A DNA stretch of 64,000 nt, taken from positions 310,001 to 374,000 of the forward strand of contig JAQGEQ010000272.1 of the NCBI GenBank assembly GCA_034620365.1, given 5' to 3'. Origin of the DNA: Pegea sp. RAD2-039. Taxonomy: Eukaryota > Chordata > Thaliacea > Salpida > Salpidae. Positions 23,001 through 36,881 of the stretch are shown here, piece after piece. The notes under the pieces are model-generated. The model ran no database searches, was not told where the DNA came from, and saw only the letters and a list, made by a program, of their open reading frames with translations. Numbering within the stretch: position 1 is the stretch's first letter; every line of letters starts with the position of its first letter. The position numbers were made by a program, and so were the translations under genes.

Positions 23001-24474
23001 ATACATTCAAATAGAACTTGATATTTATTGTACTAATGTTAAAATAGATTTTCTCTTATACTTTGCTTTTATACTTTGAAATGTTGTAACTATTTAAAAT
23101 TAAATACACAAAATTGTTCAACAGTATTTTAGCTGATTGGTCTTTTGTCTTCTTTAAGCTTTTGCCTTTTAATTTGATTATTTTTACTTAAGTTATGTTT
23201 GAAATTAAATGATTTTGAAATCCTTATATTTATAGCTAGATCAATTCAAGTGTAAGGTTTATTTTGTAAATCATTTATTTGTATTAATCTAAATTGTTTA
23301 TATATTGCTGTTTAATTATTAATCATCATAAAAAATTTTCTTCTAATTTTTTGATTTTGTGTTTTGAAAAGAAAGCTTATTTATTTTGTCATTCTGTATT
23401 TTGTTTAATTTTAAGCTGGACAAATTTGTTAGTTTTTTGGAGCTTGTAACTATAAAAGTTAATTTGTATAAAATGAAATTTTTATTCTACAAATTTACCT
23501 TATCATAGATTCTAAATATTAAATATTTTGTGAGCTATTTTTGATATTAATAAGTTGTTGCAAACTACATTTCAACAAAGGTATTAAAAAAATTAGAAAA
23601 GAAAATATTTATTCTTTTGATTAACTTTGTTTAAATGGTAATTACTAAAAGTAGGAATAGAATTAACACTGTTTCTGAAATTATGAAAACTATTAAAGCT
23701 TTTTTTGTTGTGGTAAAAAGTTTTCATCCTTTTACTTTCTTTTTAAACTTTGTTGAAAAATCAACTTTTATTTATATCTTATAAACTTTTTTAAGTTCTT
23801 AAAATTACTTTAGCTGGTTGCAGAATTATTGATTTCAAAGTTTAGGTATAGTTTTAACAAAGTTAAGTTAAAACTAAAACTTCTATAAGCTTATTGTGTG
23901 ATAACAATTTATAAATGAAATGTTAAAGTTGTGAGAATTTCTAATCTTTTGTTATATCTAGTACTAAATCTTGCTTTTGTTGTTGCTTCATAATGAAGAT
24001 CATTTTATATTTACTTGATAATAAATTGTATTTTTGTACTTTTATGATTACCCTTTTTTATTATCAATAGAAGTAAACTTAGAATATTTTGTTTAAAATA
24101 TAATTTCTGATACTTTGCATCTAAAATTAAATTTTATTCTTTAGTATTTATGTTTTTCTAATTTATTATCAAGAACCAGTGAATGTTAATAGTTTTAGTA
24201 TGTTGTTTTATAGGTGCTAGAATTTATTATATTGTTGCTGTGAATTTTCATAAAATTTGTATTGTAAGTATTAAATATAAATGAAATATTAAGTTAGTTA
24301 TAATTTAGAAGTTATTAAAATGTATATTCAAACTTCATAATATTAATTAACAAACCACGTATAGAAAGGGAATATCAAATAATCATATAGCAATAATTTA
24401 AACTGTTTTTAGTTCTATGATTTTATTTGAGACATTTTTATCAGAGACTTTTGTAGATGCTCTAAATTTTAAGT
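20097..24474. other. Divergent intergenic region between cyclophilin and TLK genes
   Basis: About 4.4 kb of AT-rich DNA with no supported gene. A less AT-rich patch at about 21550-21715 looks like a fragment of something inserted: the reverse strand reads SWHGKWNLAAWVTIGSP in one frame, with stops on both sides. A short tetranucleotide tract (GAAA-type) lies at about 21961-21980. Promoters of both flanking genes must be here but are not identifiable. Confidence 0.4.
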
Positions 24475-27400
24475 ATGGAAGAACTGATAATGGATCCTAG
24501 AAAACATGAGTTACTTGAAGCGCGTTTTGTGGCTAACCCTAAAGTAGGATTCTTGTTATTGTATCACCAACGCCTCCATTTCCACCATCTGTTTTTCAAA
24601 TTAAATATTTATTCACACTAAAATCATCTTCAATGTACTTTCATCTTGATTTAGGATTATAAATATCTTTTAATTTATTTGAATTTGTTCGTTTTTATAG
24701 ACACAAAGTGGTTCTGAATCCAACATGAGTGCTGCAAGTAGTTTTAGCCATGGAGGAGGTAGTGATCGAGATAATGATAGTATCATCAGCTCACAAGACT
24801 TACATGATAGAAGAGATAACCGCCGAATAATTAAGCGAAAAGGTAATCAGTTTTTATTTTATACAAGTGTATATATTTCAATTTTAAATGTTTTAATAAT
24901 AAAGGTTAAACAAATATGAAAGTACATTTCTTATTCTAAGTAAATATTTAAAGAAAAAGTTTATTTTTTTTGTATTAATTTGACTTAAAAAATTTCAGAT
25001 AAATTTCCTTTATGGTTCTTAATTTTTATATAAAAAAATATTGTTGTTGAAGTTTTTATTGATTTCAGGATATAATAGTGTCTCTGAAAGCCCATCTAAA
25101 CGTTCAACTCATAACGAAAAGGTTTATCTTGTTTACTAACCAAATTTGTTTCATCTAAATCTTCATCTTATAGATTTCTTCTTCTCAGCCAATCAGAGGC
25201 ACTTTTGCGGACGGATTATCTAAAACATTTAATCAACACCAAATCTCACAGAAGCAATTATCTAACAAGTTAGTTGTGATATTATGAATACTTTTCCATT
25301 TTAACTGAATTTTTTATTCTTACTTAATTATAGCTTGTAAATAAAAGTTTTTTTAGTCTCAAAATCATTTTAATTATGAACCAAATAAATCTGCAAACAG
25401 CTCTTGTTATGATTGGTAGAAATAACAAATTTTCGTTCTTGTTTTTCTTAGAGAAACACAAACTGATTTGACAAAACAAAAAATTGAAAAGCTTGAAACG
25501 AATTGTAGCAACCACCTAAACGTTTCCTCACAATACAACGAAACATATATGGTTTGTAGTAACTATTTGATAAACATCAAGCTTCCAGTTTCATTCCTTC
25601 AAAATCACTCCACTAAATAAGATAAGAAACTTTTTTATCTAAATATATAATCTGTTTTTAGGGCTGAATAATTTTACTAGAACATTAAATCATTTTTATT
25701 TTTCAACTGAAAACAAACATAGATGTTTTTTGTGAAGCTATTTTCCAAACTTTTACAATTTCTAACAACTTCTAAGTCGGTTTCAAATTCTATCAAAATA
25801 TTTGAGAATTTTTAAGCAAACTTTTATGTAACTGCAACTAACTTGCTCGCAAACCATCATCACCACCAAACACATTCAACTTTTTTATCTTAATCATTGA
25901 TTCGAGCATTTATCACCTGTGTGACGTCATCAAATCGCGATGAACTTTGCAGAGAAACGCCAGTTTGAAGACAGAGTTGGAACAGACGAAAAAAATCGCG
26001 CTAGCAAACAAGGAACGCGTTGAAAACAGCGCGATCTTTATTGAGAAGCTTTTAAAAGACAACACGCGAAAAGTGAAAGAAGAAGCGCGCAAGAAAGCGA
26101 TGGAGGGTCGATTGAGGCTGGGACAGTTTGTGAGACGAGGGGCAGGGTACCATGAAACCTGGGACAATGGTTGGGCATTTCACAAGATAGCGCAGTAAGT
26201 GGTGTCGGTTGCTAGGTGATGAAATGAGTGATGTTGGTTGCTAGGAGAAAGGAGCGAATCGCTCAGGAACGCGCTGATATCGACCAATCACGTCGCTTCC
26301 TCAAACGGACGACTACTAAGAACAAATCGAGTGATGAGAATCGAAGTAATCGCGCGTCGGTGAGTACCTTGTAATTTCGCGTTTCTGTGACGTCATTAAA
26401 TCGTTAAAGGAAGCGAGCAGTAAGCGGAGGAAGGTGGTCGCGTCGGAGGTAGCTGTTGGGGATATCTTCGCGATCCATCGAATTTGCGAACATCTCTCGA
26501 TTATTTACAGGAATTGACGTCATCAGAATCTCACGAACGCGACGAAGTCTTGAAACAGCGACTCTTAGCGGTGAAGCGCGATGAAGGAGAGTTACAATTC
26601 GAGTTAGATCGGTTGGAACGCGAAAGAAGTCTTCACATCCGGGAACTTAAAAGAATCGCGAATGAAGACAACTCACAGTGAGTAGCGCCATCTAGTAGTC
26701 ACATTTATCATCTTTAATCTTCCAGATTCAATTCGAATCCTGTTTTGAACAAAAGATATTTGCTACTGACGATGTTGGGTAAAGGAGGCTTTAGTGAAGT
26801 GTACAAGGTAAGTGGGAGCACCTTAACTTGTAAAAACTCCTCGACTATTCAACTTCTAAACAATCTCCTAACATCCTTGCCTCTATAAAGATCAAATCCT
26901 AATCTTGTGCTTTAGGGATTCGATTTGGAGTTGCTCCGATATGTTGCGGTCAAAATCCACCATCTAAATCGCGACTGGAACGAAAATAAAAAAGTCGATT
27001 ACGCGCGACACGCTAACCGCGAAAGCGACATCCACCGTTTAGTCAATCATCCACGGATCGTTAGTTTGTATGATCGTTTTGAAGTCGATATCAACACGTA
27101 ACAACCTCCTCATCATCTGATCTTCATCCTCTAAGACTTTATTCTTCAGATTTTGTACTGTGTTGGAATTCTGTGAAGGAAATGATTTAGACTTTTACCT
27201 AAAACAGCATAAGATGATGAGTGAGAAAGAGGCGCGTACCATCATCATGCAGGTTGTCTCAGCTCTTGTTTATCTTAACTCACTCGACCGACCAGTGATT
27301 CACTACGACTTGAAACCAGGTACATCTCCTCACATCATCTCTATTTTGTTCTCAATTCCTAATTTCAGGGAATATTTTGTTATGTAATGGAACTGTTTGT

Positions 27401-28009
27401 GGCGATATTAAAATCACTGATTTCGGACTTTCTAAAAGATTAGATAGTGATATGAACGACGATGGAGGTATCGAGCTGACGTCACAGGGAGCTGGGACCT
27501 ACTGGTAACTCCTAGCAACATCTCTGTGTTTCCTCATCACGTGCTTTACAGGTATCTTCCTCCTGAATGTTTTCTGAGGATGCCAGGAGGTGTGCCCCCG
27601 ATTATTGACAACAAAGTTGATGTTTGGTCTGTCGGTGTGATTTTCTATCAATGTCTCTTCGGTAAAAAGGTGAGAGCTCAATCAAATCGTCCAATCAAAT
27701 CACTGCATTCTTGATTTCAGCCTTTTGGTCATAACCTCACTCAAGAGATGATTTTGAAGCAAGACGTGATCTTAAACGCTCGAGAAGTTGTCATCCCACC
27801 AAAGCCTGTGATCTCAAGTGAAGCAAAGGTGTCCTTATCTTCATCCTTTCCTCATCTTAACTAAAATTTCCTTTCAGTCCTTCATCAAAGCATGCCTAGC
27901 ACACTCGAAAGATAAAAGAGCAAATGTCTATCAGCTCCACCACCATCCATACCTCCAACCAAACGCTCTAAAGAAGAACAACACCCAAAATGGCTCTGCA
28001 CCCTCCTAG
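24475..28009 (+). CDS. TLK: Tousled-like serine/threonine protein kinase
   Basis: Nuclear kinase that phosphorylates the histone chaperone ASF1 and supports chromatin assembly. Sixteen exons, 649 residues: 24475-24543, 24701-24842, 25069-25121, 25174-25268, 25452-25551, 25953-26194, 26245-26359, 26410-26448, 26511-26677, 26726-26807, 26916-27097, 27150-27319, 27369-27504, 27552-27669, 27721-27828, 27878-28009. The start [18 protein letters not shown] matches the family N-terminus. Coiled-coil blocks follow, including [17 protein letters not shown] and [19 protein letters not shown]. The kinase domain shows [11 protein letters not shown] (P-loop), YVAVKIHHL (catalytic Lys), [16 protein letters not shown] and GAGTYWYLPPE. 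The C-terminus is short (…QNGSAPS), so the protein is about 115 residues shorter than human TLKs. Exons from 25953 on are CpG-rich with small introns. Confidence 0.95.
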
Positions 28010-31000
28010 ACCACTACCCACGTCTAAAGCTTCGATCTCAGCATTGGTTTGGTGTATAAAAAAGAAGGTGCTACAACTTGTCACCAACGCGACAACCAGC
28101 TGTCCCCAATAACCAGTTGATGGTCTTTCGCATGTCCGCTGCAATGTTTACCATGATATCTTCTACTTTAGCTGCTTGTTTTTTGGTGTGTTCATTTTTT
28201 ATCTATAAGATGTTGGTAAACACATTTTTAATTAATAGAATTCTTTTATCGCTGCGAGCTGTTCTTGATGACGTCATACTTGCGGGTTTCTTTCTGTTCA
28301 ATTGTAATTTTTGCCGATGTCTTTTAATTACTTTGAAATAACAGTTAGTAACTGATGACAACGTTTGAAACACGAACGTATCAAAAATGCGATTGACCAG
28401 CCTACAGTATTAAGTGAAATTAGGTTTGTTATCTCAACATGGTTTGATAATTAAGCCAAGATATAGGCAACTAGTTAGTGATCAATTTTTAATATAAGCA
28501 AGTCAGATATAAAAGATTTGGTTGCTCATTAACTACTAGTTTCAGATTTGAAACTTAGCTTATTTTCATCAAACTAACAATAGAGGGTTGCCTGAAATGA
28601 CAACTTGTAAAAATTTATAAACTAAAAACTTGTAACAAACCTATTCAATTTTTACATCAAACTTTGCAAAGTAAAGATGAGTTGCCGCTAGTGGGCGCTA
28701 TAGTCTAAATCCTGCTATCTTAGGAAATCTTTAAACATTCAATTAATTTCTCTGCAATTGACTGAAATTCAATTGTGATTGATTATCCGAGTGAATATTA
28801 ATGGGTTAGAGAAGGTCGTTTCTTTAAGAAGAAAATTAGCTGCATAAGTTTGTGTAAAACCAAGAGTAAAAGTTGTTTGGTCTCCACTGAGTGAACATCC
28901 AACATTTTGTTAAACTTACTAAATCCATTCGAGATAAAACTATGAAATTGAGGTTTGTCCCAAGAGGTTTTGACGAATACATCTTTAAAAAAGTAGCTAC
29001 ACCCTGAATAATTAATTTCTTAAATCGAAGAGGCAAAAAGACTTTAATAAAATTCTTGCAATCTTTATGTGGAACATTTACTTTTATAAATTTTCATTTG
29101 GAAACCCTCTATTTGATTGAAAGTAATTATAGCTTTTTAAAAACTACTGTTAAATTTAGAAAAATAAATCTTAATAATAAAGAGCTTTTTCGTAAAACTC
29201 TAAAAGGTTTTCTATTAAAATTTAATGAAACTTAAATTAAAGAAGTAGTCCATTAGATAGAAATTGTCATTAGTTATGTTTACAAAGTATAAAATACAGG
29301 AAAAAGATATTATACTTCAAGAATTCGTTTAAAAACATTATTTCCTTATGTTGTAATCACAAAATTTATTAGAACTTTTTAAGATTGTTGTTTTTTTGGC
29401 TCTCATGTAGTGTTATGTCAGATGCTAAAAGATAATTTTATAGTGATTCAAAGAAGGTTGCTTGGAGGGTATGATAAAATATTTAAATGAGAATTTCTTT
29501 TAAAATTGATTTCACAGTCACATGACTTTTAAAGAAAGTATCAACAAAATATTTTTATTTAGTTTTTGATAATTTTATCCACATATAATGAGTATTTGAA
29601 TTTCAAACATTATCGTTTGCTGCATAAAATCAAACTTTCAAATTTTCTAACTTTAAAAATTTCATTTGGGTTTTTTTTTATCTCTATGCTTAAATTATTC
29701 ATATTCTTTTGAAATATGAAATTTCACAAGCTTACTAAATATATAATTAAAAGTTAATAAATTTATAATAAGTTCAACATCAAAATTAAGTCTGATTGAA
29801 AATTGTCAGATGATTTAAACCATTAAGTCACAAGTTGATGTTTTACCACTTTGTAAAATTTATTTTTTTTAAATGGTAAATATATTTTCAATAAGTTTAT
29901 AAAACAAAACAGTTTAGTGGGTAATCTGATCAATTAATTATTATTGATAGAATTAACACGAAAAAAAATCTTTACCAGAGAATTAAAATCTAAAAATGCG
30001 TAGTAACCTTGTTTTGTTATTTAAAATTACTTTAACAATGCAATTGATAAATTTTAGAAAATTATAATCTTCCTAAAACATTTTTTTTATATTTTAAATA
30101 ACATTATACGAACAATTTGAACTATCCATAGAAAAACATAGCAGAAAAAAGTACATTTAAGTAAAGTTTATACAAAAGACCTTATTAGTTAAACTATTAA
30201 TACAAAATTAGGGTGGTATTGATTTTTAACTATTTGATTAAACAGTTTATTCATTAATAAAACTTCTGTATAATGTTTTAATGCTAACACTGATGTAGAA
30301 AAGTTGTTTATAATATTATAAGGATACGATGAAACTCATTATAAAAAATTTCACATTGATAAGAGTGATAACCTATTCGATTTTTTTTCGAAATTAAATC
30401 AATTTACTGAAAGATTTAAAAAAACTTAAACTACTTTAAAAAAATATGATTTTAGTTAATTATTTTCTTTAGTCAAGTAATTATTTATTTGATGCTTTGA
30501 GTAGGTATCTATCTAGAATATTTTAAATTGCTTAAATATAAACTACAAAATATTATTAAAAATTTAAACAAGTTATTTATTGTCAATTATTTTAAGTAGA
30601 ATCCAATAACAAAAATATAGTTTTGAAATAAGACAGCAGAAAAGTAACTTTTTAAAAACTTTGATTAAATAATAATAAATATTTTTAGTATATCATTTTG
30701 ATGATAATTACAATTAATGACAGAATTGCCTAAAATTATTTTTATTATCTACTTATACGATAAAACTGTTTAAAATATTTTTGCAATTCAGATATTTCTA
30801 TCGATTAAAAAATATTGCTGAAACTAGTAAAGATATATGGAAAATATAGTTATTGATAAAAAAAAAAGTTTATGGATAAGTTAATTATTTTGAACAAAAA
30901 TTATAAATGTGATAAAGTTTTCCAAAAAAAAACACTAATGACAATTTATCGTTTTAACAAATTTGCGGCCTTTTTTTATGTTAAATTAGACTTAAAAGAA

Positions 31001-33674
31001 ATTATTAATGAGTTTGAACGCACTTTCATTAACTAATTATTTTCATTATAATTAAACATAACAAAATATAATTTCATTATCTAATGATAAAATTAAACAT
31101 TTATAAAAACTTATCGTTATAGTAATTAGATAGTATTGCTAGAATGTTTTTCACTATAAATTTATCAGTTTTGATTTCGAGAATCAATAAATTTTACAAA
31201 TTCATAAAAGTAACTCATATAAAGAAATGTTTATTTTAATTTCAAAAACAAAAGTTTTATTTTTAAAACTGGCTAAAGTTGTTCATTTTTAATTATGTAG
31301 ATTTCTGCAATTACACTTTATCAGCAATTATTTATTAATTATTTATATCTAATCAGATAATGAATATTTGATTAATCAATACCTTCAGAATTTAAATTGT
31401 CAAATTTGAAAAATTCTTTTATAGAAATTTTTGGCTAAATCAAATAAGTTTTTAAAAGCTTCAGTAGGTTATTAAAAATAGTAATCTTTTGAAGTGGAAA
31501 ACTATTTTTAATTAATTGTTAAAGTTTTCTAAAAGCTTATTTAGATGTTTATTCGTTTAAAGCAAATAATTTACATTTTTATCAGGCTAACTAACTCAAA
31601 TGAAAAACTATTTTATCGTCACAATATTAAAGAAAATGTTGTTCAAATTTTTTTAAGAATGGAAATTATAGCTTATAAATTTTTAAAATTAATTCAAAAA
31701 ATGTAAATTGAATTTGAATACATATCGCAATAAAGTTTTTTTTTACTCATAAACAAATTTATGTTTTTGAAGAAAAGTACATAAGTATACTTTTGTAACA
31801 AAAAAGAAAAAAAATCTTTTCAACATTTGTTATAAAAAAAACTTTGCCGAAAATTTATTTAAGAAATTGATTTTTTTATTTTTTTGCCATAAATTTTTGA
31901 ATAGTCTGCATCAAGATGTAAAAATCCTTAAATGAATAAATGAATTTTTTAAGCTCTATTTTTTGAAGCCAAAATTTTGAAGCCATTTAATTTTTTGTTC
32001 CAAATAAATGTCAATCCTAACCAATTATTTCAGATATAAAGTTTTCAAAGTTTAATTATAGTATTTTCTGAATATAAAAGTTAGTTGGAGTATTTATTAT
32101 AAAATAAAAAAGAATTTTTTATTTACAAAAAATACTTTTACAATAAACTCTGAAAATAGAAATTAAAAAATGTTTAATTTAAACACTTTAAGCTTACATG
32201 ATGGAAAAAATGGATTTTTGTTGTTGTTAGCAAAATTAATTTCAGAATATTTGTAAAGTAGAAACCTCTAATATATAACTTTATCTTTTTGGACACAAAC
32301 TTTACTAACAACGAAAGAAGAGAATATATGATTAAACATTTTCACAAAAATTAAATCCTAAAAAGGATGTAGATAATGTTTGAAAACAGAAATTTTCTTT
32401 AATCTTTATCATAAAAAATATCTAAAATTCTTTTACTTAGGAGAAAATACTTTTTTAAACTCAACTTGAAACGTTAGAAAGTAATTTTTTATCTTTTACA
32501 AATTATTCTTGTCTATTGTAGCAGACAAATAAATTTTATTCCAAATACAGTCGAAAGTTTACAAAAAACAATTTCCAAATGAGACTGTCGATTTTGGAAG
32601 CATTCTCTTTCTCATGAATAGAAAGTCATAATATGAATTTGATCTGTCAAAAATAGAATCTCTTTTATTTGTCAAATACTTTAGCCGCCAGCTAAACTGA
32701 AGACTGGATCACATCCAATAGTTTCCACAAGTTTCAAAAATGAGTTTTAAATTCCGTTGGAGTTGTTTTGTTGGAAATTGCAAAAGTTTTTGATTAAAAT
32801 GAGATTTGAAAGAAATTTAATTATATATAATTTGAATTAAATGAGCTACCAGTTTGGAATAAAAGCCAGTAGAAGACTATCAACGGTTGTACAACATTTG
32901 GGTGAAGGATTTATATAAATAATTTAAAATAAGAGTTATGTTTTTTTCTTTTTGCATTCACCTTTTAAATTCAAATCAATAAATGAAGATGACCTTGCTG
33001 TAAGCCCAAAAGATTTCACTTTTTAATGTCAAACTTGTTATTACTAAAAAAATTAAAACTTCTTACAGCTAAAGTCTACAGATAAAAAGTCTTGAATAAT
33101 TCTAAAAGGTTTTTGAGGTTATCTGCTCCTGTTGTGAGCTCATGTGAGTTCAAGACACTGAAGAAGTTGTCAGTTTGACACAAAATAGTGAAATAAGCGA
33201 ATTTATTAAAATCATGTGAAAATGTAGCTGACTTGAGAGCTATTTAGAATGAAGTGGAATTTGCAGATGAAAATCAATTTAGAATTAATTTGCTCTTAGA
33301 TGTCAAAGACATCAATGAAAGAATTTAGAAATGATGCCGATTAGTAAATGTTTCTGATTTCAAATGAAGTAAATTTGCTACAAACACTGCAAATGAAAGA
33401 GAATAATTGCTGAAGAAAAATGAAACGTGAAACACTGGTTGTCACGTGACATGTTGAAAGTACGAAGATATCAAGCGTAAAGATGAAAAAAATATTTTAA
33501 TGCACATCAAAAAGAAGTTGCTACAAAAAGAAAGCCTCTGAATAAGAAGGCTGATTACATACTGAATGATGAGATAGTTGAAGAGGAATTATTTATGGAT
33601 AAACTGATTGTATGATCCACAGCACTCATTGAAACCTTTTCAATATAGTTTGTAGCATTTAAGAAAAGGTGGGA
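28010..33674. other. Long intergenic region between convergent TLK and SNAP25 genes
   Basis: The first 330 bases are less AT-rich, contain a TGACGTCA site at 28269-28276, and are probably TLK 3' UTR. The rest is extremely AT-rich with no supported gene. At 33484-33615 a 42-codon plus-strand frame (…KKADYILNDEIVEEELFMDK) and at about 33250-33330 another (NEVEFADENQFRINLLLDVK) look protein-like but are isolated. They may be decayed coding sequence or chance within the SNAP25 3' UTR. Confidence 0.4.
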
Positions 33675-35950
33675 CTAACTCTTGAGGATTTTAGTGGCTC
33701 GTTCGTTTGCCTGTTCGATTCTGTGGTTGTTGGAATCAGCCTGAAATGAAGATTCAGTTAATAAGATTGCTTGCAAAAGATCTTTGATGTAATTAACTGT
33801 TTTTTTCATTTAAATTATTTATTATAAAAACTTTCATTTTAATCTCAAAATTATCAATGAATTGAAAATGAGTAGCATCTGTGGAGAGATTTGAAGATTT
33901 AGAAGATGGTCATTGTGTTATTGATTTAAATAAAGAGATTTTCTCAATAATTGCTGATTTGTATTTTTGATGATGTTGTTTGTAAGAAAAATAATTTCTT
34001 GTTTTTGTTAACTGATTAGAAATGTTTATGAGATAAAGAAGACTTGAGATTATCTTCTATATATATTTGAAGAAAAGCTAAAAAGTTAAACAAAACTTAT
34101 ATTTCGAAACCCGTGTTCTGATTTAGTGAAAAAAATTTAATAAAATTACATTAGAGATGATAAATGAACTAAAAGTTAAGCTTCCAAAAATTGAAAATAT
34201 AAAAAAGATAAAAATTTTATGAAACAGATAAGATGCAGATGATTTCCTACAAAGATTTGAAAGAAAAAAGTTGTAACAAACCTTGGTGTTGATTCGATCA
34301 ATTTGTTGGTTCTGTGCACTTATCTCGTTACCCATGTCAATCGCCATATTTTTCAAGTTGCCAATTACATTTGAAACTTGTTCGAGATTTTCTTCCATTT
34401 CGTCTTCGCGTGCATCATTTGTCACTCTGGAATGAGAAGAATAGGTTAACCACTGAAATGTCTGCTAAACACAAAATTGATTTTTTGTGTCTCTGGGAAA
34501 GCTCAATTGATGTAGGAAAGGAATAAATTGAAAGAAACAACGAATCAAAAGTTCAGTTTTCTCGATGAAATGTGAAAAACGATGGACAAGAATTGGCTGG
34601 AACTCAACAAACGACTTCATCTTCTTCATCAAAAGCTTTCTGAAGTCAATTTAACGTTAAATTGAATTACTTACAACCAGAAGCTTTTCTACTCAACAAA
34701 GTTAAATTTAATTAAAGAAAAACGAATTAAGGACGATTTCGACGTGAAGACTACATCCGGAGGTGATAACAGAAAGAAGATGTTTAGATCGTGAAGATCA
34801 AATAGTATTTCGTTAATGAGAGTCGACCGCTCATCACTAGCCTAGATGGACTTCAAGTTTTTCTCGTAAAATCGATTAGACGAAGAAAAGTAGATTTTGA
34901 GAGAAAATATTTTCCAGAAAGTGAAAAGAAATATTTTTTTAAATGAAGAGTTGATTAGTTAGTGGAAAAGTTGTCGACAAGTTTTAATTCAAATTGAAAG
35001 TTGATAAATGAGATAAAAATATCAAAAAAAATATCAAAAGTAGAATATGATTGGTTGAATATTTGACGAGATGTCAAGTAATCACTGATGCATAACAAAT
35101 GTGATTTTGATGAAAAAGAATTGAGGGTTGGGGAGAAAACTGACTTTTTTATAAACCCTCCACCAACTTGAACTGTTTCACGTTGATCTTGAATTCTTGC
35201 AGGTTGGTTGCTAACCACTTTACCATCTTCACTACTTTGCCAGGTTTTTTTATATTCATCTCCTTTCTCAAAGTTTTTAATCCTTTAAAATTGAATAAAA
35301 GCTTGAATTAAGCTTTCAAAATCAACTGCGCATCTGCTCACTTATTCCAGGGACACACGCATAATCCACAACACTTTTCAAGTCCTTCGAGATTCTTTTC
35401 AGCTTGTTTCATGTCTTTATTGATCTGGTCCATTCCTTCTTCTATTCGATCAAGCTGTTCTGTGGAAAAAGTAAATTTTATTCAAGATGTAAACGAAATG
35501 GAATATAAAATCAATAAATTAAAAGATTAATTCAAAAGATTTTTACAAAAGTTGCAAAAAAATCTCAATTTCAGTCTTTAATTATTTTTGATGAAAATTA
35601 AAAATAAATTTTTCTTTTCAGATGAAGTCAACTACCGTTGAGAATCAGACATACCCCCTTGCTCATCCAACATAACTAGTGTCCTGATCCCTGCTTCTTG
35701 AGTCTACAAAAGATTAACAAATGATTTTTTTAAAAGTTCTACAAACAAATTTGTTAACTTACTTCTTCAACCATGCCCACCATTCGCCTGGTACTGTCAA
35801 GAGACTAAAAATATCATAATCATTAAAAGTTGGCTAAAAAATAGAAGAGTTGACGAGTTGTACCTTGTCAGTAAGCTGATTGGCTTTTAACTGCATAGCT
35901 GTTAGTTCATCATGGTCATTATCCATACCTATTGGTTTGTAATCACTCAT
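33675..35950 (-). CDS. SNAP25: SNAP-25, plasma-membrane Qb/Qc-SNARE
   Basis: Pairs with syntaxin and synaptobrevin to drive regulated exocytosis. Seven exons on the minus strand: 35950-35864, 35804-35763, 35703-35655, 35459-35342, 35282-35145, 34426-34282, 33740-33675. The in-frame upstream ATG (35950) gives 214 residues; starting at the next ATG (35926) gives 206, the usual SNAP-25 length. SNARE helix 1 includes [20 protein letters not shown] with the zero-layer Gln. The linker has the palmitoylation-type cluster [12 protein letters not shown]. Helix 2 has [19 protein letters not shown] and [15 protein letters not shown], ending [11 protein letters not shown]. The four Cys are kept but shifted: the family's Phe is Cys, and its last Cys is Trp. 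The 5' end faces a duplicated PIGN fragment only about 200 bases away. Confidence 0.95.
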
Positions 35951-36154
35951 CAATTTATTTGCAATTGAATATCAACAAATTGCTGGTACCTATCTTATTC
36001 ACAATATGTTTCAGTCTATAAAACAAATATTGTTTTATTTAAAAGCTTTTTAAAAAACACTTTGAGGTAAAACTTGAAGCCATTTAAAAATTGTTCTTAA
36101 AAATAGAAATTAACAATTTCTGAAAAAGCATTAACAAATTACATAACTGTTCAA

Positions 36155-36881
36155 AATTCTGAATAACTTGATAATTGAATAAAAAAATTATTAAAATGAT
36201 AATATTTTCATAAATACATATATTAATAATTCCAATGTTAAGAGATTTATGATGTTTGCTCCTTAGAACATTCATCTGATGTTTATGAGTTTGCTCCTTA
36301 GAATATTCATCTGATGTTTATGATGTTTATAGATCCTGGGATCTTGAAAATGATCACCGATGTGATGTCAATCAAGCAGATATTGCTCCTTTAATGTCAA
36401 CTCTAATTGGAGTTCCTATTCCAGTAAATTCAGTTGGAACTTTACCCTTGTCATATCTTCAATTAACCGAATCATCAAAGTCAAAATCAATGCTTATCAA
36501 CGCGCGTCAAATCTCCCATCAATTCCTTTCTAAGCTTCGTCTTGCTCGACAACAAGCAATTTCTTTTAAACCCTTCCCACAACTCTCTTCAAGTGGTGTA
36601 GCAAATCTATTACGCAAATCACAGGATGCTATTTTTGCTGAAGATTTTGAAAGAAGTATCTTAATCAGTCATCAACTGATAGACTTGTCTCTGAAAGGAT
36701 TACATTACTACCATACTTATCACCGTTCTTTTCTATACTCTTCAGTAATTCTTAGTTATTTTGGATGGATCTCATTGACTTTAATCTCACTTTTGAACAG
36801 AAATGAATTAATTGCAAAGCAAGTTAACAAACGATCTTCCTTAACTGTCACCAGCTTGCAGTTTATTGGAACATCTTCTTT
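36155..36881 (+). pseudogene. Partial duplicate of PIGN (intron end plus 5' part of the large exon)
   Basis: Nearly identical to 42791-43483 inside PIGN. It includes the AT-rich intron tail, the splice acceptor (TTTATAG here, TTTGTAG in the parent) and about 550 bases of exon (36333 onward). Only a handful of substitutions were seen by eye. The copy carries an extra 34-bp tandem repeat in the intron part (around 36260-36325). A single-base deletion near 36863 shifts the frame, and a stop follows at 36883-36885 just past the homology. Because intron sequence is included, it arose by DNA duplication, not retroposition. The open frame beginning [15 protein letters not shown] at 36394 is therefore not an independent gene. 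Confidence 0.92.

Noticed and set aside
28078..28341. 87-codon frame after TLK with hydrophobic segments
   Set aside because: It has no ATG at its start, no recognised domain, and sits in probable TLK 3' UTR.
33484..33615. Short plus-strand exon (…KKADYILNDEIVEEE…)
   Set aside because: It is isolated, with no matching neighbouring exons or known family, and lies over probable SNAP25 3' UTR; mentioned only as a possible relic.
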